Origin: Streptomyces sulfonofaciens
GTDB taxonomy: Bacteria > Actinomycetota > Actinomycetes > Streptomycetales > Streptomycetaceae
Direction of reading: 5' to 3'
Assembly (NCBI RefSeq): GCF_014656295.1
Contig: NZ_BNCD01000017.1
Location: 111,895 to 175,894 of the forward strand
Length of the DNA: 64,000 nucleotides
Shown here: positions 8,278 through 18,018 of the stretch, piece after piece
Position numbering within the stretch: the stretch's first letter is position 1
Layout of the letters: every line of letters begins with the position of its first letter
Notes under the pieces: generated by a model
What the model was told of the DNA's origin: nothing
Databases searched by the model: none
Seen by the model: only the letters and a program-made list of their open reading frames with translations
Position numbers and translations under genes: made by a program

Positions 8278-9228
8278 TCAGTGCCCGCGTGCGTTGAGGG
8301 CGGCGAGGTAGGCGTTGTACGCCTCTAGCTCCTTGTCGCCGTCCCGGTCGGCGGCCCGGTCCGTGCGGCGCGCCTGGCGCTGCTCCGAGCGGTACCACTG
8401 GAACAGCAGGGCCAGCAGCACCAGCACGGACGGCACCTCGCTGAACGCCCACGCGATACCGCCCGCCGCGGTCTGGTCGGAGAGCGCGTCGATGCCCAGC
8501 GAGGCGGACGGATGCCGGTAGACGCCGATCATCGGCGTCGACGCCATCATCAGCGCGATCCCGAAGAAGGCGTGGAAGGGCATCCCCGCGAACAGCTCCA
8601 GCATCCGCAGCACGTAGCCGGGCCGGTGCGGCCCGGGGTCGACGCCCATGATCGGCCAGAAGAAGACCAGGCCGACCAGCAGGAAGTGCACCATCATCAC
8701 GATGTGCCCGCTCGCGGAACCCATCAGGGCGTCGAAGACCGGGGTGAAGTACAGCCCGTACAGACTCGCGATGAACAGCGGGATGGTGAAGGCGGGATGC
8801 GTCACGACCCGCATGAACCGGCTGTGCAGCAGCTTCAGCAGCAGCTCGCGGGGGCCGGTGCGGCCCCGGCCGGCGACGGGCAGGGCGCGCAGCATCAGTG
8901 TGATGGGCGCGCCGAGCAGCAGCAGGATCGGCGAGAGCATGCTGATGACCATGTGCTGCACCATGTGCACACTGAACATGACCATGCCGTAGTCGTTCAG
9001 CCCGGTGCACATCACCAGCAGCACGGTCAGCACGCCGACGGTGAAGGCCGCGGTGCGCCCCACCGGCCAGCGGTCCCCGCGGCGCACCAGCCGCAGCACG
9101 CCCCACCCGTACAGGGCGAGTGCCACCAGGCAGGCCACGAGGAAGAACGGGTCAGTGGACCAGGCGAGCCCGCGCCCCAGCGTGAACGGCGGAAGATCCA
9201 TCGTCATGCCGTGCCCGCTGTGATCCAT
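8278..9228 (-). CDS. ctaG: Cytochrome c oxidase assembly protein, CtaG (caa3) family
   Basis: This is a 316-residue polytopic membrane protein with about seven hydrophobic segments. Family features include the His/Met-rich N-terminus MDHSGHGMTMDLPPF, the helix MVMFSVHMVQHMVISMLSP with paired histidines, and the loop LLVGLVFFWPIMGVDP. CtaG-family proteins help mature haem-copper oxidases, probably by copper delivery at the membrane. The start at 9228 has AGGAG 7 nt upstream and places the metal-binding-like His/Met cluster at the N-terminus; a longer frame to 9276 has no comparable ribosome site. The C-terminal 40 residues are charged and cytoplasmic. No oxidase genes are in the window. Confidence 0.9.
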   Translation of the reverse strand: MDHSGHGMTMDLPPFTLGRGLAWSTDPFFLVACLVALALYGWGVLRLVRRGDRWPVGRTAAFTVGVLTVLLVMCTGLNDYGMVMFSVHMVQHMVISMLSPILLLLGAPITLMLRALPVAGRGRTGPRELLLKLLHSRFMRVVTHPAFTIPLFIASLYGLYFTPVFDALMGSASGHIVMMVHFLLVGLVFFWPIMGVDPGPHRPGYVLRMLELFAGMPFHAFFGIALMMASTPMIGVYRHPSASLGIDALSDQTAAGGIAWAFSEVPSVLVLLALLFQWYRSEQRQARRTDRAADRDGDKELEAYNAYLAALNARGH

Positions 9229-9392
9229 CGGCCGGCTCCTGTTTCTGGGAGGCACCTCCCGGGGACCATCGGGCACCGGGGAGTTTGTGTGCAGGTGTCC
9301 GCACCAGGGTAGAACCGCCCCCGACCGGGCCGGTGACCGGGGTGCGGCGCGCGCGGCCGGGCCCGGGCCGTCCCGCCGAACGGCCTAGCCGC

Positions 9393-10418
9393 TCACAGCA
9401 CGCACTCGGCCTCGGCGTAGCGCTGGTCGGGCACGGTCTTCAGGTCCTCCACGGCATCCGCGAGCGGCACCATCCGGATGTCGGTGCCCTGCAGCGCGGT
9501 CAGGTGCCCGAACTCACCGCGGTGCACGGCCTCCACCGCGTGCCAGCCGAACCGGGTGGCGAGCACGCGGTCGTAGGCGGTGGGTGTGCCGCCGCGCTGC
9601 ACATGGCCGAGGATCACCGGCCGCGCCTCCTTGCCGAGCCGCTCCTCCAGCTCCACCGAGAGCTGCCGTGCGATGCCCGCGAAGCGCTCGTGGCCGTACA
9701 CGTCCCTGCCGCCCTCGTCGAACACCATGGAGCCCGCGCGCGGCTTCGCACCCTCGGCGGCCACCACGATCGCGAACTTCTTGCCCGCTTCGAAGCGGTC
9801 CCCAATCCGTACCGTCAACTCGTCGATGTCGAAGGGCCGCTCGGGCACCACGATGGCGTGCGCGCCCGCCGCCATGCCCGAGTGCAGGGCGATCCAGCCG
9901 GTGTGGCGGCCCATGACCTCGACGATCAGCACCCGCTGGTGCGACTCCGCGGTGGTCTTCAGCCGGTCGAGGGCCTCCGTCGCGACCCCCACGGCGGTGT
10001 CGAAGCCGAAGGTGACGTCGGTGCCCGCGATGTCGTTGTCGATGGTCTTGGGCACGCCGACGATCGGCAGGCCCGCGTCGGAGAGCATCCGGGCGGCCTT
10101 GAGGGTGCCCTCACCCCCGATCGGGATGATCGCGTCGAGACCGAGGTCGGCGACGTGCCCCTTGGCGCGCTGTACGCCGCCCCGAAGGTGTGCGGGCTGC
10201 ACCCGGGAGGAGCCGAGAATGGTTCCGCCGCGGGCGAGGATGCCGCCGACCGCGTCCAGGTCCAGCTTGCGGTAGTCGCACTCGAGCAGCCCCTTCCAGC
10301 CGTCCTGGAAGCCGATGACCTCGTCGCTGTGGTCCACGACGGCGCGGTGCACGATCGAGCGGATCACGGCGTTCAGGCCGGGGCAGTCGCCGCCGGAGGT
10401 GAGGACACCAATACGCAT
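9393..10418 (-). CDS. pfkA: ATP-dependent 6-phosphofructokinase
   Basis: The 341-residue enzyme phosphorylates fructose 6-phosphate in glycolysis. Sequence landmarks are GVLTSGGDCPGLNA at the N-terminus, GGEGT at 101-105, PKTIDND at 123-129, and MGRHTGW in the substrate site. Gly104 together with Lys124 is the combination known from ATP-dependent enzymes of the actinobacterial group III, whereas PPi-dependent ones carry Asp104. The ATG at 10418 puts the family's conserved MRIGVLTSGG at the very start; a longer frame to 10478 adds unrelated residues. Streptomyces genomes carry several pfkA copies. The nearby murT/gatD and rppA genes suggest this is the copy usually called pfkA3, which I infer from remembered gene order. 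Confidence 0.95.
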   Translation of the reverse strand: MRIGVLTSGGDCPGLNAVIRSIVHRAVVDHSDEVIGFQDGWKGLLECDYRKLDLDAVGGILARGGTILGSSRVQPAHLRGGVQRAKGHVADLGLDAIIPIGGEGTLKAARMLSDAGLPIVGVPKTIDNDIAGTDVTFGFDTAVGVATEALDRLKTTAESHQRVLIVEVMGRHTGWIALHSGMAAGAHAIVVPERPFDIDELTVRIGDRFEAGKKFAIVVAAEGAKPRAGSMVFDEGGRDVYGHERFAGIARQLSVELEERLGKEARPVILGHVQRGGTPTAYDRVLATRFGWHAVEAVHRGEFGHLTALQGTDIRMVPLADAVEDLKTVPDQRYAEAECVL

Positions 10419-10563
10419 AGCCCGGAATACCTTTGCAACGTGGGCCGGTGGCCGGACCACGTCGTCCGGCTGGATCACGGCCAGCCTACCGGCGCGGGGC
10501 GGCCCCGCCGAACCAGGCGTCCGCCTGCTGGACGGGGCCGCGCTCAGGTGTTCGGGAGGGGGC

Positions 10564-11292
10564 TCAGGCGGGCTGTTGGGCGGCTGCGATGCGCTCCGCG
10601 CGGAGGGCCTCGTACCACCTGTCGTCGGCCGGCGGGAGGGCGTTGACGTCGAGTGCCAGCTTCAGCAGCAGGTCCGCGATCCCGGGGTTCCTCGCGAGCA
10701 CCGGACCGTGCATATACGTACCGAACACCGTGTCGTTATACGCGCCCTCGGTGCCGTCGCCCGTGCCGTTGCCGCGACCGAGGTGGACCCTGGCGAAGGG
10801 CCTGGCGGTCGGACCGAGGTGGGTGATGCCCTGGTGGTTCTCGAAGCCGGTGAGCTGCGGGAGGCGAAGCTGGGGGTCGATGTCGGCCAGCACGTCTCCG
10901 ACGCACCGCTCGCCGTCGCCGCGCGTGGAGACCACGTCGAGCAGGCCGAGGCCCGGCTCGCGCTCTCCGAGGTCGTTGATGAACTCGTGGCCGAGGATCT
11001 GGTAGCCGGCGCACACCGAGAAGACGATGGCGCCGTTGCCGACCGCCCGGGACAGGCCGCCGTCGCGGCGCAGCCGCTCGGCCGCGAGCCGCTGCGGACG
11101 GTCCTCGCCGCCGCCGATCAGGTAGATGTCACCGGAGGTGGGCACCGCCTGGTCGCTGCGCACGTCGATACGGCTCACCGACAGCCGCCGCTGCCGGGCC
11201 CGGCGCTCCACGACCAGCGCATTGCCCTGGTCACCGTAGGTGCTCAGCAGGTCCGGGTAGACCCACACCACACGCAAGCTGCTCTCGCTCAT
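10564..11292 (-). CDS. gatD: Lipid II isoglutaminyl synthase, glutamine amidotransferase subunit GatD
   Basis: The 242-residue CobB/CobQ-type glutaminase hydrolyses glutamine and passes ammonia to MurT, which amidates the D-glutamate of the peptidoglycan stem peptide. The catalytic cysteine is Cys94 in FSVCAGYQIL, and the probable catalytic histidine is His195 in GTYMHGP. Both match the positions known for the Staphylococcus aureus enzyme within a few residues. The N-terminus VVWVYPDLLSTYGDQGN is typical. It lies 62 bp downstream of murT in the same direction, so the two are almost certainly cotranscribed. The ATG at 11292 fits the family length. Confidence 0.93.
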   Translation of the reverse strand: MSESSLRVVWVYPDLLSTYGDQGNALVVERRARQRRLSVSRIDVRSDQAVPTSGDIYLIGGGEDRPQRLAAERLRRDGGLSRAVGNGAIVFSVCAGYQILGHEFINDLGEREPGLGLLDVVSTRGDGERCVGDVLADIDPQLRLPQLTGFENHQGITHLGPTARPFARVHLGRGNGTGDGTEGAYNDTVFGTYMHGPVLARNPGIADLLLKLALDVNALPPADDRWYEALRAERIAAAQQPA

Positions 11293-11354
11293 GCTGATAA
11301 GGCGTCCTTCTGGGGAAGTTCTCGGGGCCCGCCGGGTGGGCGCGGGCCGGCGGG

Positions 11355-12593
11355 TCAGTTGCCGACGCGGCGGCGCAGGTCCTGGAACGCGGTGTAGTTC
11401 GCGATGACCTCGATCCGTCCCGGCGGCGCCGCCTGCACCGCCTCGTCCAGGTTCGCGCAGACCTGGAAGCTCTGGTCGGCGACCTCCAGACGCACGGCCA
11501 GGTCGAGCTTGCGGTCGCCGATCACGAAGATCGGGTGGCCGGTGAGCCGGGTGTAGTCGACGTCCCACAGCCACGAGGTGTCGGTGCCGTCCGCGCCGCG
11601 GGCGTTCACCGACAGGATGACCGGGGTCGGCGGCCGGTCGATCAGCGAGAAGGTCTCCAGCCAGCCGGCCGGGTTCTTCGCCAGCAGCAGCCGCAGGTCC
11701 CGCCCGAGGAACTGCACGACGTCGTACCGTCCGGCGACCGCCTGGACCTGGTACATACGCTCCAGGGCGACCTGCGGCGGCACCCCGAAGGCGGCGGCGA
11801 CCGCAGCGGAGGTGGCGGCGTTGGCCTTGTTGGCGCGGCCGGGCAATTGGAGGTGGATCGGCCAGGCCGAGCCCTGCGGGTCGATCACGTGGTCGCCGGC
11901 GAGCACCCAGCTCGGGGCGGGGCGGCGGAAACCGCACTCGCCGCAGAACCAGTCGTCGCCGGGGCGCTGCATCACACCGCCGCACGACGGGCAGGACCAG
12001 GCGTCGTCCTTCCACATCTGGCCCGCGGCCACCCAGACGACGTTGGGCGAGGAGGACGCGGCCCAGACGACCAGCGGGTCGTCGGCGTTCGCGATCACGA
12101 TCGCCTTGGCGCCGGCCAGGCCCTCGCGCCAGTGCTCGGCGAGCATCCGGGTCTCCGCGGCCCGGTCGAGCTGGTCGCGGGAGAGGTTCAGCAGCGCGAT
12201 GGCCTTGGGCTCCACATCGCGGGCCACCCCGGCCAGGTACTTCTCGTCGACCTCTATCACGCCGAACCGGGCGTCGGAGCCGCCGGCGAGGGCGGAGGTG
12301 ATGCCGGCAGGCATGTTGGCGCCGAGGGCGTTCGACACGACGGGGCCCGCCGCGCGCAGTGCCTCCGCGATCAGTCGGGTGGTGGTCGTCTTGCCGTTGG
12401 TGGCGGAGACCAGGACCACGTCCAGGTGCTGGGCGAGCCGGCCCAGCAGTTCGGGGTCGAGCTTGAGCGCTACCCGGCCGCCGATCACGGAACCGCTGCC
12501 ACGGCCCGCTGCACGGGATACCGCCGCGGCGGCCCTGCCCGCCGTCACGGCCAGCTTGGCCCGCGGCGTCAGCGGGTCCGAGTTGCCTGCCAT
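11355..12593 (-). CDS. murT: Lipid II isoglutaminyl synthase, Mur ligase-like subunit MurT
   Basis: The 412-residue MurT activates the alpha-carboxyl of D-glutamate in lipid II with ATP, and GatD supplies ammonia. The Mur-ligase P-loop is SATNGKTTTTR (63-73). A Cys4 zinc ribbon characteristic of MurT is present at Cys201, Cys204, Cys217 and Cys220. The C-terminal DUF1727 domain follows, with VDYTRLTGHPIFVIGDRK. The ATG at 12593 has a perfect AAGGAGGA site and gives the usual family length; the longer frame to 12653 would overlap the promoter of the divergent deformylase gene. It is the first gene of the murT-gatD operon, which is essential in several Gram-positive bacteria. Confidence 0.95.
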   Translation of the reverse strand: MAGNSDPLTPRAKLAVTAGRAAAAVSRAAGRGSGSVIGGRVALKLDPELLGRLAQHLDVVLVSATNGKTTTTRLIAEALRAAGPVVSNALGANMPAGITSALAGGSDARFGVIEVDEKYLAGVARDVEPKAIALLNLSRDQLDRAAETRMLAEHWREGLAGAKAIVIANADDPLVVWAASSSPNVVWVAAGQMWKDDAWSCPSCGGVMQRPGDDWFCGECGFRRPAPSWVLAGDHVIDPQGSAWPIHLQLPGRANKANAATSAAVAAAFGVPPQVALERMYQVQAVAGRYDVVQFLGRDLRLLLAKNPAGWLETFSLIDRPPTPVILSVNARGADGTDTSWLWDVDYTRLTGHPIFVIGDRKLDLAVRLEVADQSFQVCANLDEAVQAAPPGRIEVIANYTAFQDLRRRVGN

Positions 12594-12768
12594 TGTTGAG
12601 GATCCTCCTTGGATACGGCGCCGTGCCGGCCCCGGGCGAGTGGGTATGGCCATCGCGTGGCCCTCAGCCTATCGAGATCCGGTCACAGGCCAGAACAACG
12701 GCACCATTACGGATCGGATTGACCGGGCACGGGAGGCCGCGCGCGAGTCGGACCGTACTCTTACGGCC

Positions 12769-13371
12769 ATGCGACACGGCTCGATCCCGGGCGCCGGAGG
12801 GCGCGTACGACCGCTGTCCCTGTTCGGGGACCCGGTGCTGCACACGCCGTGTGCGCAGGTCACCGACTTCGGCCCGGCGCTGGCCCGGCTGGTCGAGGAC
12901 ATGTACGCGACAATGTACGCGGCCCAGGGCGTGGGACTGGCCGCCAACCAGGTGGGACAGGGCCTGCGGGTCTTCGTGTACGACTGTCCGGACGACGAGG
13001 AGCGGCGCCATCTGGGGCACGTGGTGAACCCGCGGTTGGTGGCGGCGGACGGAGAGGTGCTGCGCGGTCCCGAGGGGTGCCTGTCGCTGCCCGGCTTCGA
13101 AGCGGGTACACCGCGGTTCGACCATGCGGTGGTGGAGGGCGTCACCGTCGTCGGCGAGCCGGTGCGGATACACGGCACCGGCTTCTTCGCGCGCTGCCTG
13201 CAGCACGAGGTGGACCACCTCGGGGGGAGCGTGTACACGGAGCGGGTCACCGGATGGCGCCGGCGGCGTGCGCTGCGCGCGGCGGAGCGCTTCTCGCAGG
13301 GGCGAGCGCCCCGGGACCCGGCCGCCTCGTCCGCCCTTCGGGCCCCTGCCGGTACCTTTCCGGTGCCCTGA
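12769..13371 (+). CDS. def: Peptide deformylase
   Basis: The 200-residue metalloenzyme removes the formyl group from nascent N-terminal methionine. All three family motifs are visible: GVGLAANQ (54-61), EGCLS (102-106) and HEVDH (146-150). The cysteine and two histidines bind the catalytic metal, and Glu147 is the general acid/base. The C-terminal 45 residues, rich in Arg, Ala and Pro, extend past the core. The ATG at 12769 has no clear ribosome site, so translation may be leaderless or start elsewhere, but the domain begins soon after. Streptomyces usually has several def genes. This one is divergent from murT. Confidence 0.92.
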   Translation: MRHGSIPGAGGRVRPLSLFGDPVLHTPCAQVTDFGPALARLVEDMYATMYAAQGVGLAANQVGQGLRVFVYDCPDDEERRHLGHVVNPRLVAADGEVLRGPEGCLSLPGFEAGTPRFDHAVVEGVTVVGEPVRIHGTGFFARCLQHEVDHLGGSVYTERVTGWRRRRALRAAERFSQGRAPRDPAASSALRAPAGTFPVP

Positions 13372-13437
13372 GGGTCCAGAGGCGCCGCCGGGCGGCCCTG
13401 ACGGCCCGGTGTGCGACCCGCGGCCCGGTCCCCGAAC

Positions 13438-13457
13438 GCCGGACGGGGCCGTCCGGC
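13438..13457. terminator. Hairpin between convergent def and TetR genes
   Basis: GCCGGACGG and its exact complement CCGTCCGGC flank a 2-bp centre, giving a perfect 9-bp stem. It lies 66 bp after the def stop and 70 bp after the stop of the leftward TetR gene, so it can serve both. No T-run is seen, as is usual in Streptomyces. Confidence 0.6.
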
Positions 13458-13527
13458 CGCCGCTGCGCCGTCCTTCCGGCCGATCGGCGGAGTGGACCCG
13501 GCGGGTACCGGCGGGCGGCCCCGCCCG

Positions 13528-14172
13528 TCAGAAGCGGGGGCCGCCCGCCACGTCGCCCGCGGCGGCCAGCCGGCCCCACAGCAGGTCGGCCAGGCTGTGC
13601 ACCAGGTCCGCGCGGGAGCACGGGCGCTCGGCGAGCCACCAGTCGCCCGCCGCGTGCATCATGCCGACGATGCCGTGGCCCCACACCCGCGCCAGCCGGT
13701 CGCCCGCAGGGCCGAGGTCGACGCGCTCCTCTATGACCTTCGCCAGTTCCTCACCGAGGCGGCGCAGCAGGGGGGCGGAGTGCCGGCCCACGTCGAAGCC
13801 GCCCTCGCTCTGGGACCCGGCCTCCGCGGGGTGCATCAGGAACCGGTACACCTGCGGGCGGGCCTCGATGGCCGCCAGATAGGTGTCGAGGGTGGCCTCG
13901 ACCCGCTTGCGGCGCTCCGCGGGCGCGTCCAGCGCGGCGCGCAGCGCCTCCAGGAGGGCGTCGGTGTGGCGCTTGGCGAGGGCGGCGTACAGTCCCCCCT
14001 TGTCGCCGAAGTGGCGGTAGAGGATCGGTTTGGTGATGCCCGCCTCGGCGGCGATCGCGTTCATCGAGGCGCCGGGCCCGTCACGCAGCACCACCCGGTC
14101 GGCTGCCTCGAGCAGCTCGCGGCGCCGCTGCTCCGGGGAGCGCTGCGGCTCTGTCCGCTGTGTGGTGTCCAT
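13528..14172 (-). CDS. TetR/AcrR family repressor of the adjacent acyl-CoA dehydrogenase gene
   Basis: The 214-residue protein has an N-terminal helix-turn-helix (about residues 18-64) with the typical MNAIAAEAGITKPILYRHFG and a ligand-binding C-terminal domain. It is transcribed divergently from the acyl-CoA dehydrogenase at 14351. The space between them holds two palindromes sharing the half-site TACC/GGTA, one overlapping a probable -35/-10 spacer, so the protein probably represses both genes and is released by an acyl-CoA or fatty-acid ligand. The ligand is inferred from context only. The ATG at 14172 is preceded by a GGGAGAAACC site. Confidence 0.9.
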   Translation of the reverse strand: MDTTQRTEPQRSPEQRRRELLEAADRVVLRDGPGASMNAIAAEAGITKPILYRHFGDKGGLYAALAKRHTDALLEALRAALDAPAERRKRVEATLDTYLAAIEARPQVYRFLMHPAEAGSQSEGGFDVGRHSAPLLRRLGEELAKVIEERVDLGPAGDRLARVWGHGIVGMMHAAGDWWLAERPCSRADLVHSLADLLWGRLAAAGDVAGGPRF

Positions 14173-14275
14173 GGTTTCTCCCCGCCCGTGCTGAGTCGGT
14201 GACGCCTGCGCAAACTAACACCTGTCCGGCGGTCGACCTCGAACGCGCTGCCGGGCGGGGGAGGGGCGCCGGGAG

Positions 14276-14322
14276 TTGACATTGGCTACCGGCCGGTAAC
14301 AGACTCCCGTTACCGCAGGTAA
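14276..14322 (+). promoter_or_regulatory. Promoter with two palindromic operators for the acyl-CoA dehydrogenase
   Basis: A perfect -35 box TTGACA (14276-14281) is followed by a weak -10, CAGACT (14300-14305), 18 bp later. Between them lies a 12-bp perfect palindrome, TACCGGCCGGTA (14287-14298). Just downstream is TTACC-GCA-GGTAA (14310-14322), a perfect 5-3-5 inverted repeat. The shared half-sites and placement over the promoter are what is expected for binding of the divergent TetR repressor. Confidence 0.7.
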
Positions 14323-14350
14323 TGCATGGCGGAGAGGCCCAGGAGGGGAC

Positions 14351-15574
<1,224 letters not shown>

Positions 15575-15614
15575 GGCGGGAGCAGCAGGACACGCGCGGA
15601 GCGTCGCCGCAACG

Positions 15615-15644
15615 CGGCCCCCTCCCCGGAGACGGGAGGGGCCG
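15615..15644 (+). terminator. Terminator hairpin after the acyl-CoA dehydrogenase gene
   Basis: CGGCCCCCTCCC pairs with GGGAGGGGCCG with a single bulged C and a loop of about 7 nt. It begins 41 bp past the stop codon. Confidence 0.75.
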
Positions 15645-15869
15645 TGGGCGCCTGCCGGAAGCCGTTGGCGTGCCTGGGGGAAACACCCGCGCCTGGCAGA
15701 AGGCCGCCTCCACGATCCGGGCGCAGGGTGGAGGCCGCACGCGAACGCGCCGCCCGTTGTCCCTGCGCGCCGAGAGTGCTCGAACACGCCGCGTGTGACC
15801 ACGGAGCCCCCGCACCGGTGGGCGGTGCGGCGGCCCCCGCGCCTTCGCCCTGCAAGCGCCGACGCAGGT

Positions 15870-15946
15870 GCCGGGGTCCTCCGGAACCTGCCGGGGTCCT
15901 CCGGAACCTGCCGGGGTCCTCCGGAACCTGCCGGGTCCTCCGGGCC
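15870..15946. repeat. 20-bp tandem repeat, three exact copies plus a degenerate fourth
   Basis: The unit GCCGGGGTCCTCCGGAACCT occurs at 15870, 15890 and 15910, followed by a partial diverged copy. Each unit contains CCGG twice, so it can fold on itself. It is in the 445-bp gap between the convergent acyl-CoA dehydrogenase and cupin genes, where I see no gene. Confidence 0.95.
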
Positions 15947-15963
15947 TTCCGGCGCAGCCGGCC

Positions 15964-16008
15964 GGGTGCGTGGGGTGCGTGGGGTGCGTGGGGTGCGTGA
16001 GGTGCGCC
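15964..16008. repeat. 9-bp tandem repeat, four exact copies plus one variant
   Basis: GGGTGCGTG is repeated four times in a row (15964-15999), followed by AGGTGCGCC. The array starts 18 bp after the 20-bp repeat and stops 11 bp before the cupin stop codon at 16020. Confidence 0.95.
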
Positions 16009-16019
16009 GGGGCGCCGGG

Positions 16020-16613
16020 TCACGCCGGGGCCGGCGGGCTGTTCTCCTTCGGGGTACGCCGCGACTGCCACCCTTCGAGCGGCGGGCCGTGCCGCAGTGG
16101 TGTCAACTGCTCGATGTCGTAGCGGCGCCGCAGTTCCTCGATGGCGGCGTGGTCGGGCGGGCCGCCGCCCGAGAGGATCTCCAGCAGCTCGTCGAAGTAC
16201 CGCTCGTGGTCGGGCGGCGGCGAGGCCTGGAAGAACATCTTCGCGGGGCTTCCGGTCGGGTTGGCGAAGGCGTGCGGGCAGCCGGGCGGTACCAGGATGA
16301 CGGTCCCCGGCGCGGCCCGCACCACCCGGTTGCCCGACGTCGACTCCCAGCGCTGCCAGCGGTCGGGGGTGCGCACCCGCGGCTCGAAGGCGAGCACGTC
16401 GAGCTCGCCCTCGAGCACGTAGAACAGCTCCTCGCTCTTGGTGTGCACATGAGCCCCCACGTCGAAGCCGGGCGGCACCATCACCTCGAAGCTCGACGCG
16501 CTGCGCGAGTGCGAGCCCGTCACCTTGAACGTCACCTGCTGGGCGGGCGTTCGCACCGTGCGGCCGTGTCCCGGCGGCACCAGCAGGCCCTCGGGCGGGG
16601 TGAGCGCGGTCAT
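16020..16613 (-). CDS. Cupin-domain (oxygenase-like) protein of the rppA operon
   Basis: The 197-residue protein contains one cupin barrel (about residues 35-145). Metal ligands are visible in the motif GAHVHTKSEELFYVLEGELDV and in VPPGCPHAFANP. Proteins of this family sit beside rppA and CYP158 in many Streptomyces and are proposed to oxidise tetrahydroxynaphthalene to flaviolin. That assignment rests on the neighbourhood. The ATG at 16613 follows GGGAGAACC; the longer frame to 16685 has no such site. It is the last gene of the operon, 91 bp after the P450. Confidence 0.85.
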   Translation of the reverse strand: MTALTPPEGLLVPPGHGRTVRTPAQQVTFKVTGSHSRSASSFEVMVPPGFDVGAHVHTKSEELFYVLEGELDVLAFEPRVRTPDRWQRWESTSGNRVVRAAPGTVILVPPGCPHAFANPTGSPAKMFFQASPPPDHERYFDELLEILSGGGPPDHAAIEELRRRYDIEQLTPLRHGPPLEGWQSRRTPKENSPPAPA

Positions 16614-16704
16614 GGTTCTCCCTGGGGGCTGGTCGCCGGCCGGGGCCTCCTCGCACCCCGCGGGCGCGGCAGGAGGCCCCGTCACCGGGGTGGGCGGGCG
16701 CCGG

Positions 16705-18018
16705 TCACCATGTGACGGGCAGGGCTTCCGGTCCCCGGATCAGCGCACCGCGGCGCCAGGGGACCTCCTCGGGCGGCACCGCGAGCCGCAGCCCCGGCAG
16801 CCGGTCGAGCACGGTGTCCACCATCAACTGGGTCTCCATCCGGGCGAGGATCCCGCCCGGGCAGTAGTGCGGCCCGTGCCCGAAGGACACGTGCGGGTTC
16901 GGACTGCGCTCGAGGTCGATACGCTCCGGGTCGGGGAAGACGTCCGGGTCGCGGTTGGCGGCCAGGTACGAGACGTAGACCGGCTCGCCGGCACGGATCT
17001 GCGCCCCCCTGATCACCACGTCCTCCATGGCGATCCGGGACAGGCCGACCGCGGAGCGGTGCGGGATGTACCGCAGCAGCTCGTCCACGGCCCCCGGGCG
17101 CAGCTCCGGCTCGGCGCGCAGCCGCTCCGCCAGCTCCGGGCGGGTCAGCAGCAGGTAGAACATCTGCCCGCTGTTGTTGGTGACCGCCTCACCGCCGATC
17201 TGGATCAGTACCGCGAGTCCCACGGCCTCTTCCACGGTCATCTCGCCCCGGCCGACCGCGGCGCCCAGCAGGGAGGTGACGTCCTCGGCCGTGCTGTCGT
17301 GGCGCTCGCGGACCAAGTCCGTGAAGTACGCCGCCATCTCGTCCTTGGCCTGCTCGCTGAGGTGCGCGCCGTGCGAAGAGGACAGGATCAGTTGGGTCCA
17401 GGTGTGCATCCGCTCCTGGTCCTGGGCCGGGACGCCCATCAGCTCGCAGATGACGGCGATGGGGAAGGGGCTCAGCACGCGCTCCGTGAGGTCGGCCGGC
17501 GGCCCCTGCGCGATCATCGCGTCCACCAGAGCGTCGAGTGCGGCCGCCGACCGCTGCCGCACCGCCTCCACGCCCCGTGCCGTGAACGCCGGGGCCACCG
17601 CCCTGCGCAGCCGGGTGTGGTCCGGCGGATCGGCGAAGCCCACCGCGCCCGGTACCGGGATGAAGTGCGGCGCGAGCCGGGTGACCTGCTGTTCCATGAC
17701 CGCCGCACGGCTGAACCTGGTGTCGTTGGTCACCATGCGCACGTCGTCGTGGCGGGTGACGAGCCAGGCCCAGCCCTCGCCGTTGGGCAGCCGGATCCGG
17801 GTCACCGGGCCCTCCCGCATCAGCTCGGCGAGCACCGGGTCGAAGTCCACTGCGGTCAGGTCGAGCGCGGGCCAGAACCTCACGGGCGGCAGATCCCGGG
17901 GATCGGCACCGGCCGCAGCCCGTGCCGTGCGGTCGCCCGGGTCGTCCGCCGGGGCGCTCGCGGGGTCCTCCGCGGGGTCGTCGAGGACCGCCGGCCCGGT
18001 CGTCGTGTCGTCGGTCAT
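16705..18018 (-). CDS. Cytochrome P450, CYP158 family (biflaviolin synthase type)
   Basis: The 437-residue P450 matches CYP158A2, which couples two flaviolin molecules into red-brown polyketide pigments. The haem loop FGHGPHYCPGG places the iron-ligating cysteine at Cys386. The ExxR motif is in ELLRYIPHR. The I-helix reads IGGEAVTNN rather than the common AGxET, as known for CYP158A enzymes. The first 40 residues are acidic and probably disordered. The ATG at 18018 overlaps the rppA stop by 4 bp (ATGA), so translation is coupled. The operon contains no dedicated ferredoxin, so electrons must come from elsewhere. Confidence 0.93.
   Translation of the reverse strand: MTDDTTTGPAVLDDPAEDPASAPADDPGDRTARAAAGADPRDLPPVRFWPALDLTAVDFDPVLAELMREGPVTRIRLPNGEGWAWLVTRHDDVRMVTNDTRFSRAAVMEQQVTRLAPHFIPVPGAVGFADPPDHTRLRRAVAPAFTARGVEAVRQRSAAALDALVDAMIAQGPPADLTERVLSPFPIAVICELMGVPAQDQERMHTWTQLILSSSHGAHLSEQAKDEMAAYFTDLVRERHDSTAEDVTSLLGAAVGRGEMTVEEAVGLAVLIQIGGEAVTNNSGQMFYLLLTRPELAERLRAEPELRPGAVDELLRYIPHRSAVGLSRIAMEDVVIRGAQIRAGEPVYVSYLAANRDPDVFPDPERIDLERSPNPHVSFGHGPHYCPGGILARMETQLMVDTVLDRLPGLRLAVPPEEVPWRRGALIRGPEALPVTW

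Noticed and set aside
12719..12761. TTGACC and TACTCT as a promoter for def
   Set aside because: The two boxes are separated by about 31 bp, too far for a sigma-70-type promoter.
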